NCBI GenBank assembly: GCA_029260515.1
Contig: JAJDDC010000070.1
Coordinates: forward strand, 248,001 to 312,000
Reading direction: 5' to 3'
Length of the DNA: 64,000 nucleotides
DNA from: Phycisphaerales bacterium
GTDB lineage: Bacteria > Planctomycetota > Phycisphaerae > Phycisphaerales > UBA1924
Part shown: positions 42,766 to 52,802 of the stretch, in pieces
Position numbering within the stretch: position 1 is the stretch's first letter
Layout: every line of letters begins with the position of its first letter
Notes under the pieces: model-generated
What the model saw: only the letters and a program-made list of their open reading frames with translations
What the model was told of the DNA's origin: nothing
Database searches by the model: none
Made by a program: the position numbers and the translations under genes

Positions 42766-43692
42766 CTACTGGCACCCGGCCGCGAAGAGCTCGAGGAACG
42801 CGAGCACGTCGAGGTAATCGATCACCCCGACGGGCTGCGCGAAGTCGGCTCCGGGGGATGCCGCCGCGAACGCTTGCAGGAACGACAGGACGTCCGAGGC
42901 GTCGAGCGAGTGCTGAGGGGAGGCGAGGTCGGCGGCCGAGCAGCGACCGACGTTCCAGAGCAGGAACACGTCGTACTCCGCGTCACTCCACTGCCCGGTG
43001 TTGTCGGGCAGTACCGTCAGCGCATACGCCTCGGCGCGCGCCTCGATGCCGTACCGCCCCGGGGGAAGGACGAACCCGTACGGGTCGTGGTACTCATCAT
43101 CGTGGGTCGTCGATTCGAGGTAGGGCGCGCTGAACGGGTTGTCCGCGTTGAACAGTCGCACGCTCGCGAACTCGCCCTGGCCGTCCGCGTCGAGTTCGGC
43201 GTCCAGCTCGAAGAAGACGGGCTCGTCGATCTCGAAGAGCATGCGCGTGACGCCCGACGCGTTTGCGAACGCGCGATCGCCGCACCAATCGAGGCTCGTA
43301 GCCGCCACGACTCTGACACACGCAACAAAGAACTCGGGACCGAACTCGGAGTCGAAACTCCCGCTCGCAGCCGCTCCCGCCTGACACGGGCGATCCCGCT
43401 CGTCGTCGGCCGAGTCGAAGACGCCCTGGGCTCGGCCGCCGCGCCCGAAATCGATCGGGCCGTCACCGGGTGTCTGTACGGACAGCCACCCCCACCAGTC
43501 ACCGAAGAGGTCGTTGTCGTCGGCGGCTGAAGTCTGGCCGGAGAACGCGAAATCCCCATACTCCGACAGGAACTGGATGTCGCCCCACAGGGCGCGCTGA
43601 TCCGAGTAGAAGACGACGGGCCCGTCGGTGGCGGATGCGAACGGCGCACCCGAGAGCACGGGCACAGCACAGCACAGGATCAACTTGCGCAT
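42766..43692 (-). CDS. Secreted GC-type dockerin-anchored protein
   Basis: A 308-aa exported protein from ATG 43692 (MRKLILCCAVPVLSG) behind GGGAGGA. The signal peptide likely ends at PFASA. The body contains several Cys (near DDERDRPCQ, FFVACVRVV, LDWCGDR) that could form disulfides outside the cytoplasm, and is mostly beta. The C-terminal tag opens CSAADLASP, has two repeats (LDASDVLSFLQAF and IDYLDVLAFLELF) and closes AAGCQ. It resembles the tags at 1265 and 41681 but the bodies are different, as expected for a shared anchoring module. Confidence 0.8.
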   Translation of the reverse strand: MRKLILCCAVPVLSGAPFASATDGPVVFYSDQRALWGDIQFLSEYGDFAFSGQTSAADDNDLFGDWWGWLSVQTPGDGPIDFGRGGRAQGVFDSADDERDRPCQAGAAASGSFDSEFGPEFFVACVRVVAATSLDWCGDRAFANASGVTRMLFEIDEPVFFELDAELDADGQGEFASVRLFNADNPFSAPYLESTTHDDEYHDPYGFVLPPGRYGIEARAEAYALTVLPDNTGQWSDAEYDVFLLWNVGRCSAADLASPQHSLDASDVLSFLQAFAAASPGADFAQPVGVIDYLDVLAFLELFAAGCQ

Positions 43693-43772
43693 CGCGGTCC
43701 TCCCAGTTCGTGTCCCCACGGGGGTCCGGACATCGTCGATGTATTCAGTATGCGGGTAATCCGCCCGGGCGG

Positions 43773-44909
43773 TCAATGCCCGAACAGGTTCTTCTCGCCG
43801 AACATGCCCTCTTTCTCGAAGTGGGCGAGCGCCTCGTCCACGGACGAGAAGACCTTCGTCGCCGTCTCCGTGATGAACGGCGACGGGTTCTTCTTGGGCT
43901 TCCAGACGACGTAGACCTCTTTGGCGTGCTCCCACGCGTGCTGGAGCTCGCGCTCGACGCCGGACGACAGCCCCGGGATGATCTTGCCGTCCGTGCTCTC
44001 GAGCGCGGGGACGTAGCTGACGATCATGTCCGCCTGGTCGATGAGCTTGAAGTCGCGCATGTAGATCTGGCCGTCGATGTCGCCGGCGATGTCGAGCACC
44101 TCGCGCGTCCGCATCCGGATCGGCTCGGCGCCCTTGTCCACGCCGCCCAGCTGCAGGGGCTTGTGGTCGAAGAAGTCCTTGCCCTCCTTCACCGCCTCGA
44201 GCGCCCGATCGAGCAGCAGCTTCTCGTCCACGTCGCCCGGGTCGAAGGTGATGAAGTGCTCGGCCAGCGCCTCGCGGAACTGGTCGATCTCCGCCATCAC
44301 GTCGGGCATGTCCACAACGTGGCTCATCGGGAAACTCGGGTAGACCTTGCGCATGCCGGGGCGGCAGATCAGGCGGAACATCGTCCGGGTCGTGTCGCTG
44401 AAGCGCCCACGGCTGATGATGTAGAACTTGCTGCCCGGGATCGCCTGGCACATCAGCTCGGTCGCCAGGATCTCCTCCTCGCGCCAGACCATGCAGTCCT
44501 TGAGCGTCGCGTCGATGTCGTGCTCGGCGTGCAGCCGGTCGTGCACGACCTCGATGTTGTCCACCAGGCAGATGAAGATGTCCAGGTTCAGCTTGGCGAC
44601 CTGGTCGAAGTCGAAGGCGCTGAACAGGCCGTGACGCCAGCGGAAGGTCGCGTGCGTGTTGACGATGATGTTGGGCTCGTCCTTCGAGCCCGCGATGATG
44701 TCCTTGAACGTCGCCCGTCGCAGCGAGTTGAGGCGCGACAAGGGCAGGTCGAGGATCCGCCCGCCCCGCACGTCGGGCGCCTCGGCGTACATCATGTCGC
44801 CGACGTTGTAGATCTCGAGCCCCTCGCCCTGGGCGCCCGCGAACTCGCGGACGCCGTCGAGGTAGGGCTTCTTGTCCATGCCGACCTGGCCGGTGACGAT
44901 GGCTCGCAT
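43773..44909 (-). CDS. P-loop NTPase-like protein with degenerate Walker A
   Basis: A 378-aa cytoplasmic protein from ATG 44909 ([17 protein letters not shown]). The N-terminal strand-loop has the shape of a P-loop kinase, but GQVGMDKK lacks the G-K-(S/T) ending. Later parts include [33 protein letters not shown] and the C-terminal [16 protein letters not shown]. The fold looks like adenylate/nucleoside kinases related to archaeal AAA proteins, but activity is uncertain. The neighbours give no hint: sucD diverges from it. Confidence 0.6.
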   Translation of the reverse strand: MRAIVTGQVGMDKKPYLDGVREFAGAQGEGLEIYNVGDMMYAEAPDVRGGRILDLPLSRLNSLRRATFKDIIAGSKDEPNIIVNTHATFRWRHGLFSAFDFDQVAKLNLDIFICLVDNIEVVHDRLHAEHDIDATLKDCMVWREEEILATELMCQAIPGSKFYIISRGRFSDTTRTMFRLICRPGMRKVYPSFPMSHVVDMPDVMAEIDQFREALAEHFITFDPGDVDEKLLLDRALEAVKEGKDFFDHKPLQLGGVDKGAEPIRMRTREVLDIAGDIDGQIYMRDFKLIDQADMIVSYVPALESTDGKIIPGLSSGVERELQHAWEHAKEVYVVWKPKKNPSPFITETATKVFSSVDEALAHFEKEGMFGEKNLFGH

Positions 44910-45034
44910 CGGACGCCTCCCGTGTATCTCGTGGCCCACCCGCGGGCGAGTATAGAAGTCGCCCGGGCCCGATCCCGCCCGGATTCACCCCCCGGGCGCT
45001 ACCCTCTGGGTCCACAGCATCCCCGGAGACGCCC

Positions 45035-46054
45035 ATGTCCATCCTCGTCAACGCCGACACCAAGGTCATCTGCCAGGGCATCACCGGCTCGTTCGGCGCC
45101 CAGCACACCAGGGGCTGCCTCCACTACGGCACAAAGATGGTCGGCGGCGTCACCCCCGGCAAGGGCGGGCAGAAGGACGAAAACGGCCTGCCCATCTTCG
45201 ACACCGTCCGACAGGCCGTCGAGGCGACCAACGCCGGGGCGACGATGATCTTCGTGCCCCCCGCCTTCGCGGGCGACGCCGTGCTCGAGGCGATGGACGC
45301 CGGGATCCGCGTGATCTGCTGCATCACCGAGGGCGTGCCTGTGGGTGACATGGTCCGCGTCCGCGCGGTCCTCGACGAGCGCAACTTCGCCGCACGCGGC
45401 GCCGACTCCGGGCATGCACGCGAGCTCTTCACCCTCATCGGCCCCAACTGCCCCGGCGTCATCACCCCCGGGCCCAAGACCGGCTCGGGCGATTCGGGCA
45501 AGGACCCCTACACCAACAGCGGGTGCAAGATCGGGATCATGCCCGGGTACATCCACACGCACATCTCCGAGGCCAAGGCCGGCAAGAGCGTCGGCATCGT
45601 CTCGCGCTCGGGCACGCTCACGTACGAGGCGGTCTGGCAGACCTCGCGGCTGGGTCTCGCCCAGTCCACGTGCGTCGGCATCGGGGGCGATCCGGTCCGC
45701 GGGCTCGGGCACATCGACTGCATCCGGATGTTCGAGGAGGACCCGCAGACCGACGGCATCCTGATGATCGGGGAGATCGGCGGATCCGACGAGGAGGAGG
45801 CCGCGGCGTACATCAAGGCCAACGTCAAGAAGCCCGTCGCCGCCTTCATCGCCGGCAGGACCGCCCCGCCCGGCAAGCGGATGGGGCACGCCGGCGCGAT
45901 CATCTCCGGCGGCGGGGGCGGCAAACCCACCGGAACCGCCGACGCCAAGATCGAGGCCCTCAAGAACGCGGGCGCCCAGGTCGCGATGAGCCCGGCCCAG
46001 ATGGGCGAGGCGATGGCCCGGGCCCTTGGCCTCGAGCTCGCCGCCGCCGGCTGA
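45035..46054 (+). CDS. sucD: Succinyl-CoA ligase alpha subunit (SucD)
   Basis: The alpha subunit of the TCA-cycle enzyme converting succinyl-CoA to succinate with nucleotide phosphorylation. The CoA-binding Rossmann domain starts [19 protein letters not shown], then [19 protein letters not shown]. The phosphohistidine lies in [13 protein letters not shown]. At 339 aa it is longer than the usual about 290 because of an insertion near [15 protein letters not shown] and [13 protein letters not shown]. The partner SucC is not adjacent: the gene is flanked by a divergent P-loop-like gene and a downstream sensor kinase. Confidence 0.95.
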   Translation: MSILVNADTKVICQGITGSFGAQHTRGCLHYGTKMVGGVTPGKGGQKDENGLPIFDTVRQAVEATNAGATMIFVPPAFAGDAVLEAMDAGIRVICCITEGVPVGDMVRVRAVLDERNFAARGADSGHARELFTLIGPNCPGVITPGPKTGSGDSGKDPYTNSGCKIGIMPGYIHTHISEAKAGKSVGIVSRSGTLTYEAVWQTSRLGLAQSTCVGIGGDPVRGLGHIDCIRMFEEDPQTDGILMIGEIGGSDEEEAAAYIKANVKKPVAAFIAGRTAPPGKRMGHAGAIISGGGGGKPTGTADAKIEALKNAGAQVAMSPAQMGEAMARALGLELAAAG

Positions 46055-46113
46055 CGCCGGGGCCGTCCCACCAACAAGCCCTGAGCACGGATCAGGGATC
46101 CGGTGGGTCCGAT

Positions 46114-46140
46114 CACCCGGGCTCGGTCCGGGTGTTATCC
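46114..46140 (+). terminator. Possible terminator after sucD
   Basis: A perfect 7-bp stem, CACCCGG (46114-46120) with CCGGGTG (46128-46134), followed by TTATCC. It is about 60 bases after the sucD stop and 145 bases before the sensor kinase start. The T run is short. Confidence 0.35.
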
Positions 46141-46284
46141 CCGGACTGGTCGGCGCGGTCGCACGCACGCACCGCGCCGCCCCGGGAGTGCCCGCGGACG
46201 CTACCACCACGCCCGGTTTCCGGGCCAGAATCATGCCGGGGCGGGCATTCTCCGATACACAAGGACGATCGGGGGCGGCGCAGG

Positions 46285-48582
46285 ATGGCTGACGGAATGC
46301 CGAACGGCGTAATGAAAAACGGCCGGCGCTTTGTCCGTTTCTACGGCGCGACGATCCTGGTGGTGGCCCTGTGCCTCACGGGCTCGCTGCTGGCGTGGCA
46401 CACCGCGTGCATCGCCGCGGACCGCGAGATGATGTCGGTGTTTCGCCGGGACGCCTCCGACCTGAGGTCTCAGGTCACGGATCAGCTCGACGAGCACGAG
46501 CATGCGCTGCGGGTCGCCCGGGGGCTCTTCGTCGCGAGCACGAAAGTCACCCTCCAGGAGTGGCGGGACTTCCTCGACGCCACCGCGATCATCGGGGGCC
46601 GCCCAGCGGTGACGGGGATCGCGTACGTCGAGGTCGTGCCGGCCCGAGAGATCGACCTGTTTGTCGCGGAGGTCAGCGCCGAGGGCGCCCACGGATTCTA
46701 CGTCTGGAACCGACCGGGTGTCGCGAGCGGCGACGCGAGCGCGCCGCTGTACGTGATCCGGTACCACGAGCCAGCCGAGCAGAACCGGGACGCGTGGGGT
46801 CTGAACGTCGCAACAACCCCGGAGAACCGCCTGGTGTACGACGAGGCCCGGGATAGGGACGCTCTCCGCGCATCGCAGCCGCTGCACCTGGCGCAGGACG
46901 ACACGGGGGGGTGGGGCTTCGTCATCGCGCTGCCGATCTACGAGCCGGGCATGCCGACGGGCTCGGTCGCGCAGCGCCGACGCGCGATCAAGGGCTGGGT
47001 CGCGTCGCCTGTGTTCGTGCACGATCTGTTCACGACACCCTGGAGCGGCGACCGGGATCGGTACCGGGTCAGCCTGTCAGACCAGGACGGGCGGACGCTG
47101 TTCGACTCGGGCGGGGGCGACGGCGCCGAGCACGATCACGCCCGGGACGCCGAGTCCCCGCTGTTCGTCCAGCACCATATCAGCGCCGGCGGGCGACGCT
47201 GGACGCTCGCGGTCTCGCCCGCAAGCGCGGCGATGTTCACGCCCGACCGCGCCGGGGCGGTGCGCACGCTGCTCACCGGGCTGGTGCTGACCGTGCTCGT
47301 CGGGAGCATCGCGTCGCTGGTCGCTCGCACGCGCGGGCGGGCCAAGCAGATCGCCGAGACGATGACCACGACGCTGCGCTTTTCCGAGGGGCGCCAGCGC
47401 GCCCTGGCCGAGCAGGCCGCGGCCTCGAACCGCGCCAAGAGCGAGTTCCTGGCCAACATGAGCCACGAGATCCGCACACCGATGACGGCGATACTCGGGT
47501 ACTCGGACATTCTCGACGAGCGCCTCGGGAGCAAGACCGACGAGCCGCTGGTCCGCGAATCGCTCACCGCGATCCAGCGGTCGGGGCGCCACCTGCTCGT
47601 GATTATCAACGACATACTCGATCTGTCCAAGATCGAGTCCGGTCGACTCACGTTCGAGAAGCGGCCGTGCGAGATCGGGCGGGCGGTCCTCGAGGTGACC
47701 GACTCGATGTGGGTCCGCTCGTCGCAGAAGAATCTCCGCCTCGAGGCGGAGCTTCGCACGCCGATCCCAGAGCGGATCCTCACGGACCAGCAGCGGGTCC
47801 GGCAGATCCTGATCAACCTCGTGGGCAACGCGATCAAGTTCACGAGCGAGGGCCGCGTCGTGGTGCGGGTCGGCGCCGACGGCGGTCTGCTGCGCATCGA
47901 CGTCGAGGACACCGGCATGGGCATGAGCGAGGAGGAGGCCTCGCGGGTGTTCGTACCCTTCGAGCAGGCGGACACCTCCTCCACGCGTCGGCACGAGGGC
48001 ACCGGGCTCGGGCTCACGATCTCCCGACGCCTCGCGCGACTCATGGGCGGCGACATCGATCTCTCGACGCGCGCCGGCTACGGGAGCACGTTCACCCTGA
48101 CGATCCCCCTCGAGCCCGTCGCGGGGACGCCGACGATCAACCGCCTCGAGCGCGGCGTCCACGACGACACCCGCGGCGCCGCCTCTTGCCCGCACGCGCT
48201 CTCGGGGCGTGTGCTGACGATCGAAGACGGGCCCGACAACCGACGCCTCATCGGGCACATCCTCACGCGTGCAGGCCTCGAAGTCGTGATGGTCGAGAGC
48301 GGGGTCGAGGCCGTCAGACGCATCGAGGGCGGCGCGACGTACGACCTCATCCTCCTCGACATGCAGATGCCCGTGATGGACGGGTACGAGACAGCGAGGC
48401 GCCTCCGCGAACTCGGCGTGCGCACACCCGTGCTGGCGCTGACCGCCCACGCCATGCCGGGCGACCGCGAACGATGTATCGAGGCCGGCTGCAACGACTA
48501 CCAGACCAAGCCCATCGACCGGGCCGCCCTGCTCGGGGCGATCGACGCCCTGATCGACCCGCACGCACGCGCCGCGGCGTAG
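46285..48582 (+). CDS. CHASE-domain hybrid histidine kinase
   Basis: A 765-aa inner-membrane sensor from ATG 46285 (MADGMPNGVMKNG). TM1 is at about 18-40. The extracytoplasmic CHASE domain (about 70-270) contains RVARGLFVAS and TGIAYVEVVPARE, and GGWGFVIALPIY further on. TM2 is near residues 320-342. The HisKA phospho-acceptor lies in LANMSHEIRTPM near residue 392. The HATPase has LVGNAIKF, VEDTGMGMSEEE and GTGLGLTISRRLARLMGG. A C-terminal receiver domain carries the Asp in LILLDMQMPVMDG near residue 691 and the Lys in YQTKPIDR. No response regulator gene is adjacent, so output is unknown. Confidence 0.93.
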   Translation: MADGMPNGVMKNGRRFVRFYGATILVVALCLTGSLLAWHTACIAADREMMSVFRRDASDLRSQVTDQLDEHEHALRVARGLFVASTKVTLQEWRDFLDATAIIGGRPAVTGIAYVEVVPAREIDLFVAEVSAEGAHGFYVWNRPGVASGDASAPLYVIRYHEPAEQNRDAWGLNVATTPENRLVYDEARDRDALRASQPLHLAQDDTGGWGFVIALPIYEPGMPTGSVAQRRRAIKGWVASPVFVHDLFTTPWSGDRDRYRVSLSDQDGRTLFDSGGGDGAEHDHARDAESPLFVQHHISAGGRRWTLAVSPASAAMFTPDRAGAVRTLLTGLVLTVLVGSIASLVARTRGRAKQIAETMTTTLRFSEGRQRALAEQAAASNRAKSEFLANMSHEIRTPMTAILGYSDILDERLGSKTDEPLVRESLTAIQRSGRHLLVIINDILDLSKIESGRLTFEKRPCEIGRAVLEVTDSMWVRSSQKNLRLEAELRTPIPERILTDQQRVRQILINLVGNAIKFTSEGRVVVRVGADGGLLRIDVEDTGMGMSEEEASRVFVPFEQADTSSTRRHEGTGLGLTISRRLARLMGGDIDLSTRAGYGSTFTLTIPLEPVAGTPTINRLERGVHDDTRGAASCPHALSGRVLTIEDGPDNRRLIGHILTRAGLEVVMVESGVEAVRRIEGGATYDLILLDMQMPVMDGYETARRLRELGVRTPVLALTAHAMPGDRERCIEAGCNDYQTKPIDRAALLGAIDALIDPHARAAA

Positions 48583-48624
48583 CCGCCCTCCCGCCGGCCG
48601 CCCCCACCCGAACACGCTCGACTT

Positions 48625-49482
48625 ATGCCACGCCGCACGTACCGATTGCTGATCGACTGCCCCGACCGCCCCGGCATCATCGCCGCGACGACCGGGTTCG
48701 TCCGCGACCACGCGGGCAACATCCTCGAGGCCGACCAGCACTCGGACCCCAACGTCGGTCGGTTCGCGATGCGTCTGGAGATCGACCCCGAGGGCTTCGA
48801 GCTCGACGAGTCGAGCTTCGCGGGCGCCTGGCGGGCCATCGCCGACGAGTACGACATGACCTGGGCTTTGCGCTCGGGCGAGGCGCCGCGGCGTGTCGCG
48901 ATCTTCGTCGGTCCCGAGACGCACTGCGTGAGCGATCTCCTCTGGCGCGTGCGAACGGGCGAACTGGACGCGGATGTCGCGATGGTCGTCTCGAACCACG
49001 ATGGCGCCCGCGCATCCGCCGAGCCGCTGGGTTTCCCGTTCGTCCACGCTCCGGTTACACCAGAAACCAAGGGCGATCAGGAGCAACAGGTCCTCGAGCT
49101 GCTCGATGGGGCGGGCGTCGAACTCGTCGTCCTCGCCCGGTACATGCAGATCCTCTCGCCCGCGTTCGTCGCGCACTACCCGAGCCGAATAATCAACATC
49201 CACCACAGTTTCCTGCCCGCGTTCGCCGGCGCTCGCCCGTACCACCAGGCGTTCGAGCGGGGCGTCAAGCTCATCGGCGCGACGAGCCACTACGTCTCGG
49301 CGGAGCTCGACGACGGGCCGATCATCGCCCAGGACACCGCCGCCGTCACGCACCGCGACCGGATCGAGGACCTCGTCCGCAAGGGACGGGACCTGGAGCG
49401 CACCGTGCTCGCCCGCGCCGTCCGCCTGCACGTCGAGGACCGGATCATCGTCCGAGGGCGACGGACGGTCGTGTTCGAGTAG
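48625..49482 (+). CDS. purU: Formyltetrahydrofolate deformylase (PurU)
   Basis: A 285-aa enzyme that hydrolyses 10-formyl-THF to formate and THF. The N-terminal ACT domain (about 1-85) starts YRLLIDCPDRPGIIAATTGF and contains GNILEADQHSD. The C-terminal formyltransferase-fold domain has AIFVGPETHCVSDLL, LVVLARYMQILS and the catalytic Asn/His/Asp region in INIHHSFLPAFAGARPYH, followed by GATSHYVSAELDDGPIIAQ. Its start is 43 bases after the hybrid kinase stop, so read-through is possible, but a functional link is not implied. Confidence 0.95.
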   Translation: MPRRTYRLLIDCPDRPGIIAATTGFVRDHAGNILEADQHSDPNVGRFAMRLEIDPEGFELDESSFAGAWRAIADEYDMTWALRSGEAPRRVAIFVGPETHCVSDLLWRVRTGELDADVAMVVSNHDGARASAEPLGFPFVHAPVTPETKGDQEQQVLELLDGAGVELVVLARYMQILSPAFVAHYPSRIINIHHSFLPAFAGARPYHQAFERGVKLIGATSHYVSAELDDGPIIAQDTAAVTHRDRIEDLVRKGRDLERTVLARAVRLHVEDRIIVRGRRTVVFE

Positions 49483-49517
49483 GCAGCGCCCGGGACGCCC
49501 TTGTGCGCCCGCCCGCC

Positions 49518-50636
49518 TCAGTACCCCAGCCCGGGGATCAGCGGCGTGAACAGCGAGATCAGGATCAGCAGGATGATCACGATCTCGAGCAGCTCCATCC
49601 GGTGGTCGCGCTGGGCGTCGGCCATCTTCTGGTACACGCTGTCGGTGGTCGCCAGCTTGCGGAGCACGCCCGCGTCCCAGCTTGGCAGGTGCAAGCGCTC
49701 GGCCGCGGTCCGGTACAGGCGGGCCAGGTACTGATCGCCCGCGAGCTTGATCGCGTTGTCCACACCCTCGAACAAGAGTGCCGCGTCCGTCTGGATCTCG
49801 GCGAATCCCCGCAGCTCGCTCCCGCCGACGTGCAGCGCGAGCATCTTGCGGCGCGAGATCCGAGCGAGCAGGTCGTGGGCACGATCGAGCAACGCGTCGA
49901 GCTGCTCGTCGATGATCCGCATCTCCAGCAGCTCGATGTTCGCGTGCACGAGCAGGGCGAGCACATCCTCGGGTTCCTCGTCGAACAGGATGGCCGCGTT
50001 CCAGTCCACGATCGCCGCGTCCGCGTCCGTGTAGCTCAGGCGCCCCGACAACGCCCGGGCGACCTGCTCGTCGGCGACCGCGCCCTCCTCGGCCAGCAGG
50101 ACCGACGCCAGCCGCGATCCCTCGTTCTCGATGATCTCGCCGGGCGTCCGATCGCCCCAGGATCGCACCGCGAAGATCACGTAGTCCTCGACGACCTCGG
50201 CAAGCGCCGGGCGTGAGATCGCGGGCCGGATCATCCCGAACACGCCCTCGATACGCGTGCGCGCGTCGGCGATCATGGCCTCGTTGTCGTACAGCGCCGA
50301 GCTCAGCCGGGCCAGGCCCCCGGCCGAGGCCTCGAACGGGACGCGGTACACGATCGCGGCGCCGCCGAAGTCGTGCACGAGGCACTCGCTCGACTCGTCG
50401 CACCGCCACTCGCCCAGCCCGGGCGCACCGCCCTCCACGACAACACGCAGCGGCGCGCGGCGGTACTCGAACCACGCGGGCGACCGCCGCCGCATCCGCA
50501 CGACCCGCGGGCGATCGCTCGCCGACAGCAGCCGCTGGGCGGCGTCCAGGTCGACGGCGAACCCGATGTCGAACGCGAAAACAACATGGCAGACGCCCGC
50601 CAGCCGCTCGCCCGCCGCCGCGGTGCTCTCGTCCAC
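49518..50636 (-). CDS. RMD1/DUF155-like membrane-anchored protein
   Basis: About 372 aa. I chose GTG 50636 because GGGAG stands seven bases before it; ATG 50666 would overlap the upstream gene by 26 bases. The N-terminal half is alpha/beta. The C-terminal half is helical (HANIELLEMRIIDEQLD and RAHDLLARISRRKML). It ends in a hydrophobic tail, LLEIVIILLILISLFTPL, which would anchor it in the membrane with the bulk in the cytoplasm. This layout resembles the RMD1/YagE (DUF155) family, but I rate this as moderate. It follows the amidohydrolase gene closely on the same strand. Confidence 0.65.
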   Translation of the reverse strand: MDESTAAAGERLAGVCHVVFAFDIGFAVDLDAAQRLLSASDRPRVVRMRRRSPAWFEYRRAPLRVVVEGGAPGLGEWRCDESSECLVHDFGGAAIVYRVPFEASAGGLARLSSALYDNEAMIADARTRIEGVFGMIRPAISRPALAEVVEDYVIFAVRSWGDRTPGEIIENEGSRLASVLLAEEGAVADEQVARALSGRLSYTDADAAIVDWNAAILFDEEPEDVLALLVHANIELLEMRIIDEQLDALLDRAHDLLARISRRKMLALHVGGSELRGFAEIQTDAALLFEGVDNAIKLAGDQYLARLYRTAAERLHLPSWDAGVLRKLATTDSVYQKMADAQRDHRMELLEIVIILLILISLFTPLIPGLGY

Positions 50637-50640
50637 GCGA

Positions 50641-51966
50641 TCACTCCCGGCGGAAGACCCGCCCATCCTTCATCACGAAGTCGATGTTCTGCAGGACCGA
50701 CACGTCCCCGAGCGGGTCGCCGACAACCGCGACGATGTCGGCCCGCTTGCCCGGCTCGATGGTCCCGATCTGATCGCCCAGCCCGCACAGGTCCGCCGCG
50801 TTCACGGTCGCGGCGACGATGCACTCGGTCGGCGACATGCCCGCCCCGGCCATGTAGACGAACTCGAGCGCGTTGGTCCCGTGGGCGCCGACGCCGACGT
50901 CCGTGCCGAAGGCGATCCTGACGCCGCCTTCGTGCGCCCGCGCCAGCGCGCCCTGCATCACCGGACCGACCGCCGCCGCCTTCTCGCGGATCTCGGGCGG
51001 GTAGTACCCCTCGATCCCGGCCTGCACCTCGACGTACTTGCCCGCGTGGATCGTCGGCACCAGGTACGCACCGGTCTCGACAAATAGTGCGATCGCCTCG
51101 TCGTCCAGGTACGTGCCGTGCTCGATCGAATCGACGCCCGCCCGCAGCGCCGCCTTGATACCGTCGGCGCCGTGCGCGTGCGCCGCGACCTTCCGCCCCA
51201 TCATGTGCGCCGCCTCGACGATCGCGTCGAGCTCGTCCTGGAAGAACTGCTGGTCCACGCCCGCGGCTGTCATCGAGAGCACGCCGCCCGTCGCCGTGAT
51301 TTTGATCAGGTCCACGCCCTCGCGCACCCGTGCGCGGACGGCCCGGCGCACCTCGCCGGGTCCGTCCGAGGGTGCGGTCTCCGGGCCCTGGTCCGGGCGC
51401 AGCGCGGGCGAGAACGAGTTGGTCCAGTCCCCGTGCCCGCCCGTGACCGTCACCGACGGGCCAGAGCAGAGCATCCGCGGGCCGGGGATCACACCCGCCT
51501 CGATCCGGTCACGCAACGCCGTCGCCGTCCCCCCCGCGGAGCCCACGTTCCGGACCGTCGTGAACCCGGCCATCAGCGTGCGCTGCGCGTAGACCACGCC
51601 GTCAATCGTCTGATGGTTTGTTGTCTCGGACATCGCCCGCCTGACCCGCTCGCCCACGGGCACGGATTGGAACGTCAGGTGGGTGTGGCAGTCGATGAGC
51701 CCCGGGAGCACGAACCGATCGCTCAGATCGATGAACTCGGCGGGCTCGTCCCCAGGGACGCCCACGTCCATCACGATGCCGTCGAGCACCCGCTCGATGA
51801 CGCCATCGCGGATGATGACGGTCGCGTTGTGCCGCGCCGGTTCACCCGGGCGGTCCAGCAGGACGCCGCAGTGCAGCACGCGGACACCCTCCGCCGGCCC
51901 GCCGAGGGCGAGAGCGGGCAGCGCCGCCAGAACAAAGACCACCAACGCAACGATCGGACGCATCAT
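50641..51966 (-). CDS. Exported amidohydrolase (prolidase-like)
   Basis: A 441-aa metal-dependent hydrolase of the imidazolonepropionase/Xaa-Pro dipeptidase-like amidohydrolase group. Start ATG 51966 follows AGGAGA. The signal peptide VALVVFVLAALPALALGG indicates export. Metal-site motifs are GLIDCHTHLTF, DLIKITATGGVL (carrying the Lys that can be carboxylated), KVAAHAHGADGIKAAL, VDSIEHGTYLD and FGTDVGVGAHG. The C-terminal strand block GKRADIVAVVGDPLGDV is typical. The substrate is unknown, with dipeptides or cyclic amides likely. Confidence 0.88.
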   Translation of the reverse strand: MMRPIVALVVFVLAALPALALGGPAEGVRVLHCGVLLDRPGEPARHNATVIIRDGVIERVLDGIVMDVGVPGDEPAEFIDLSDRFVLPGLIDCHTHLTFQSVPVGERVRRAMSETTNHQTIDGVVYAQRTLMAGFTTVRNVGSAGGTATALRDRIEAGVIPGPRMLCSGPSVTVTGGHGDWTNSFSPALRPDQGPETAPSDGPGEVRRAVRARVREGVDLIKITATGGVLSMTAAGVDQQFFQDELDAIVEAAHMMGRKVAAHAHGADGIKAALRAGVDSIEHGTYLDDEAIALFVETGAYLVPTIHAGKYVEVQAGIEGYYPPEIREKAAAVGPVMQGALARAHEGGVRIAFGTDVGVGAHGTNALEFVYMAGAGMSPTECIVAATVNAADLCGLGDQIGTIEPGKRADIVAVVGDPLGDVSVLQNIDFVMKDGRVFRRE

Positions 51967-52091
51967 CTCGTGTCTCCTAAGACCCGGCGCCGATGCTACC
52001 ACAACGCCCGACGGATCCCGGCGCCGGAAACCGTCGCCCACGGCCGCGGGGCGACCGGGAACAAACCGGCCTCGCCGCCGGTTTACAGGGG

Positions 52092-52790
52092 ATGATCACG
52101 ATCACACGATCCGACGAGCGCGGGCACATCGACAACCGCTGGCTCGACACCCGCCACACGTTCAGCTTCGGGCAATACCACAACCCCGAGCGGATGGGCT
52201 TCGGCGCCCTCCGGGTCATCAACGACGACGTCGTCGCCCCCGGGCGCGGCTTCGCCGAGCACCCCCACCGCGACATGGAGATCATCAGCTACGTCGTCTC
52301 GGGCGCCCTCCGCCACGCCGACTCGACCGGCGCCCGCGAGGACATCACCCCCGGCGCCATCCAACGCATGAGCGCAGGCTCGGGCATCCGCCACTCGGAG
52401 GCCAACCCCTCGCACACCGAGCCCGTCCGCCTGATCCAGGTCTGGATCGAGCCCGACACGCTGGGCGTCACGCCCAGGCACGAGACACGCCGGTTCCCGA
52501 TCCACGACGAGCCGGGGCGCCTGCACCTGATCGCGTCGCCCGACGCCGCCGACGGCTCGCTGGCCATCCACCAGGACGCGCGCATGCTCGCGGGCGTCCT
52601 GAACCCGGGCGACTCGGCGGGCCTGGAACTCGCGCCCGGGCGCCGGGCGTGGGTGCAGATCGTTCGGGGCGGGGCGCGCGTCAACGGCGAGACCCTCGCC
52701 GAGGGCGACGCCGCCGCAATCACCGACGATGCAAGCCTCGCCATCGACGCCGACACGGAGTGCGAGGTCCTCGTCTTCGAACTGGCGTAA
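52092..52790 (+). CDS. Pirin family protein
   Basis: A 232-aa bicupin from ATG 52092 (MITITRSDERG). The metal site of the N-terminal cupin is visible in GRGFAEHPHRDMEIISYV and the Glu/His of GSGIRHSEANPS. The hallmark RHTFSFGQYHNPERMGFGAL is near the start. This is the YhhW-like branch, where some members have quercetinase activity and others act as cofactors. The C-terminal cupin is shorter. It converges on the TauE/SafE permease gene, with 12 bases between the stops. Confidence 0.92.
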   Translation: MITITRSDERGHIDNRWLDTRHTFSFGQYHNPERMGFGALRVINDDVVAPGRGFAEHPHRDMEIISYVVSGALRHADSTGAREDITPGAIQRMSAGSGIRHSEANPSHTEPVRLIQVWIEPDTLGVTPRHETRRFPIHDEPGRLHLIASPDAADGSLAIHQDARMLAGVLNPGDSAGLELAPGRRAWVQIVRGGARVNGETLAEGDAAAITDDASLAIDADTECEVLVFELA

Positions 52791-52802
52791 GTGTCCGGTC
52801 TC

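Noticed and set aside
42766-45108. A 780-residue minus-strand frame covering both the P-loop-like gene and the GC-dockerin gene
   Set aside because: The dockerin protein has its own signal peptide and ribosome site at 43692. The upstream part is a shifted reading of the P-loop-like gene.
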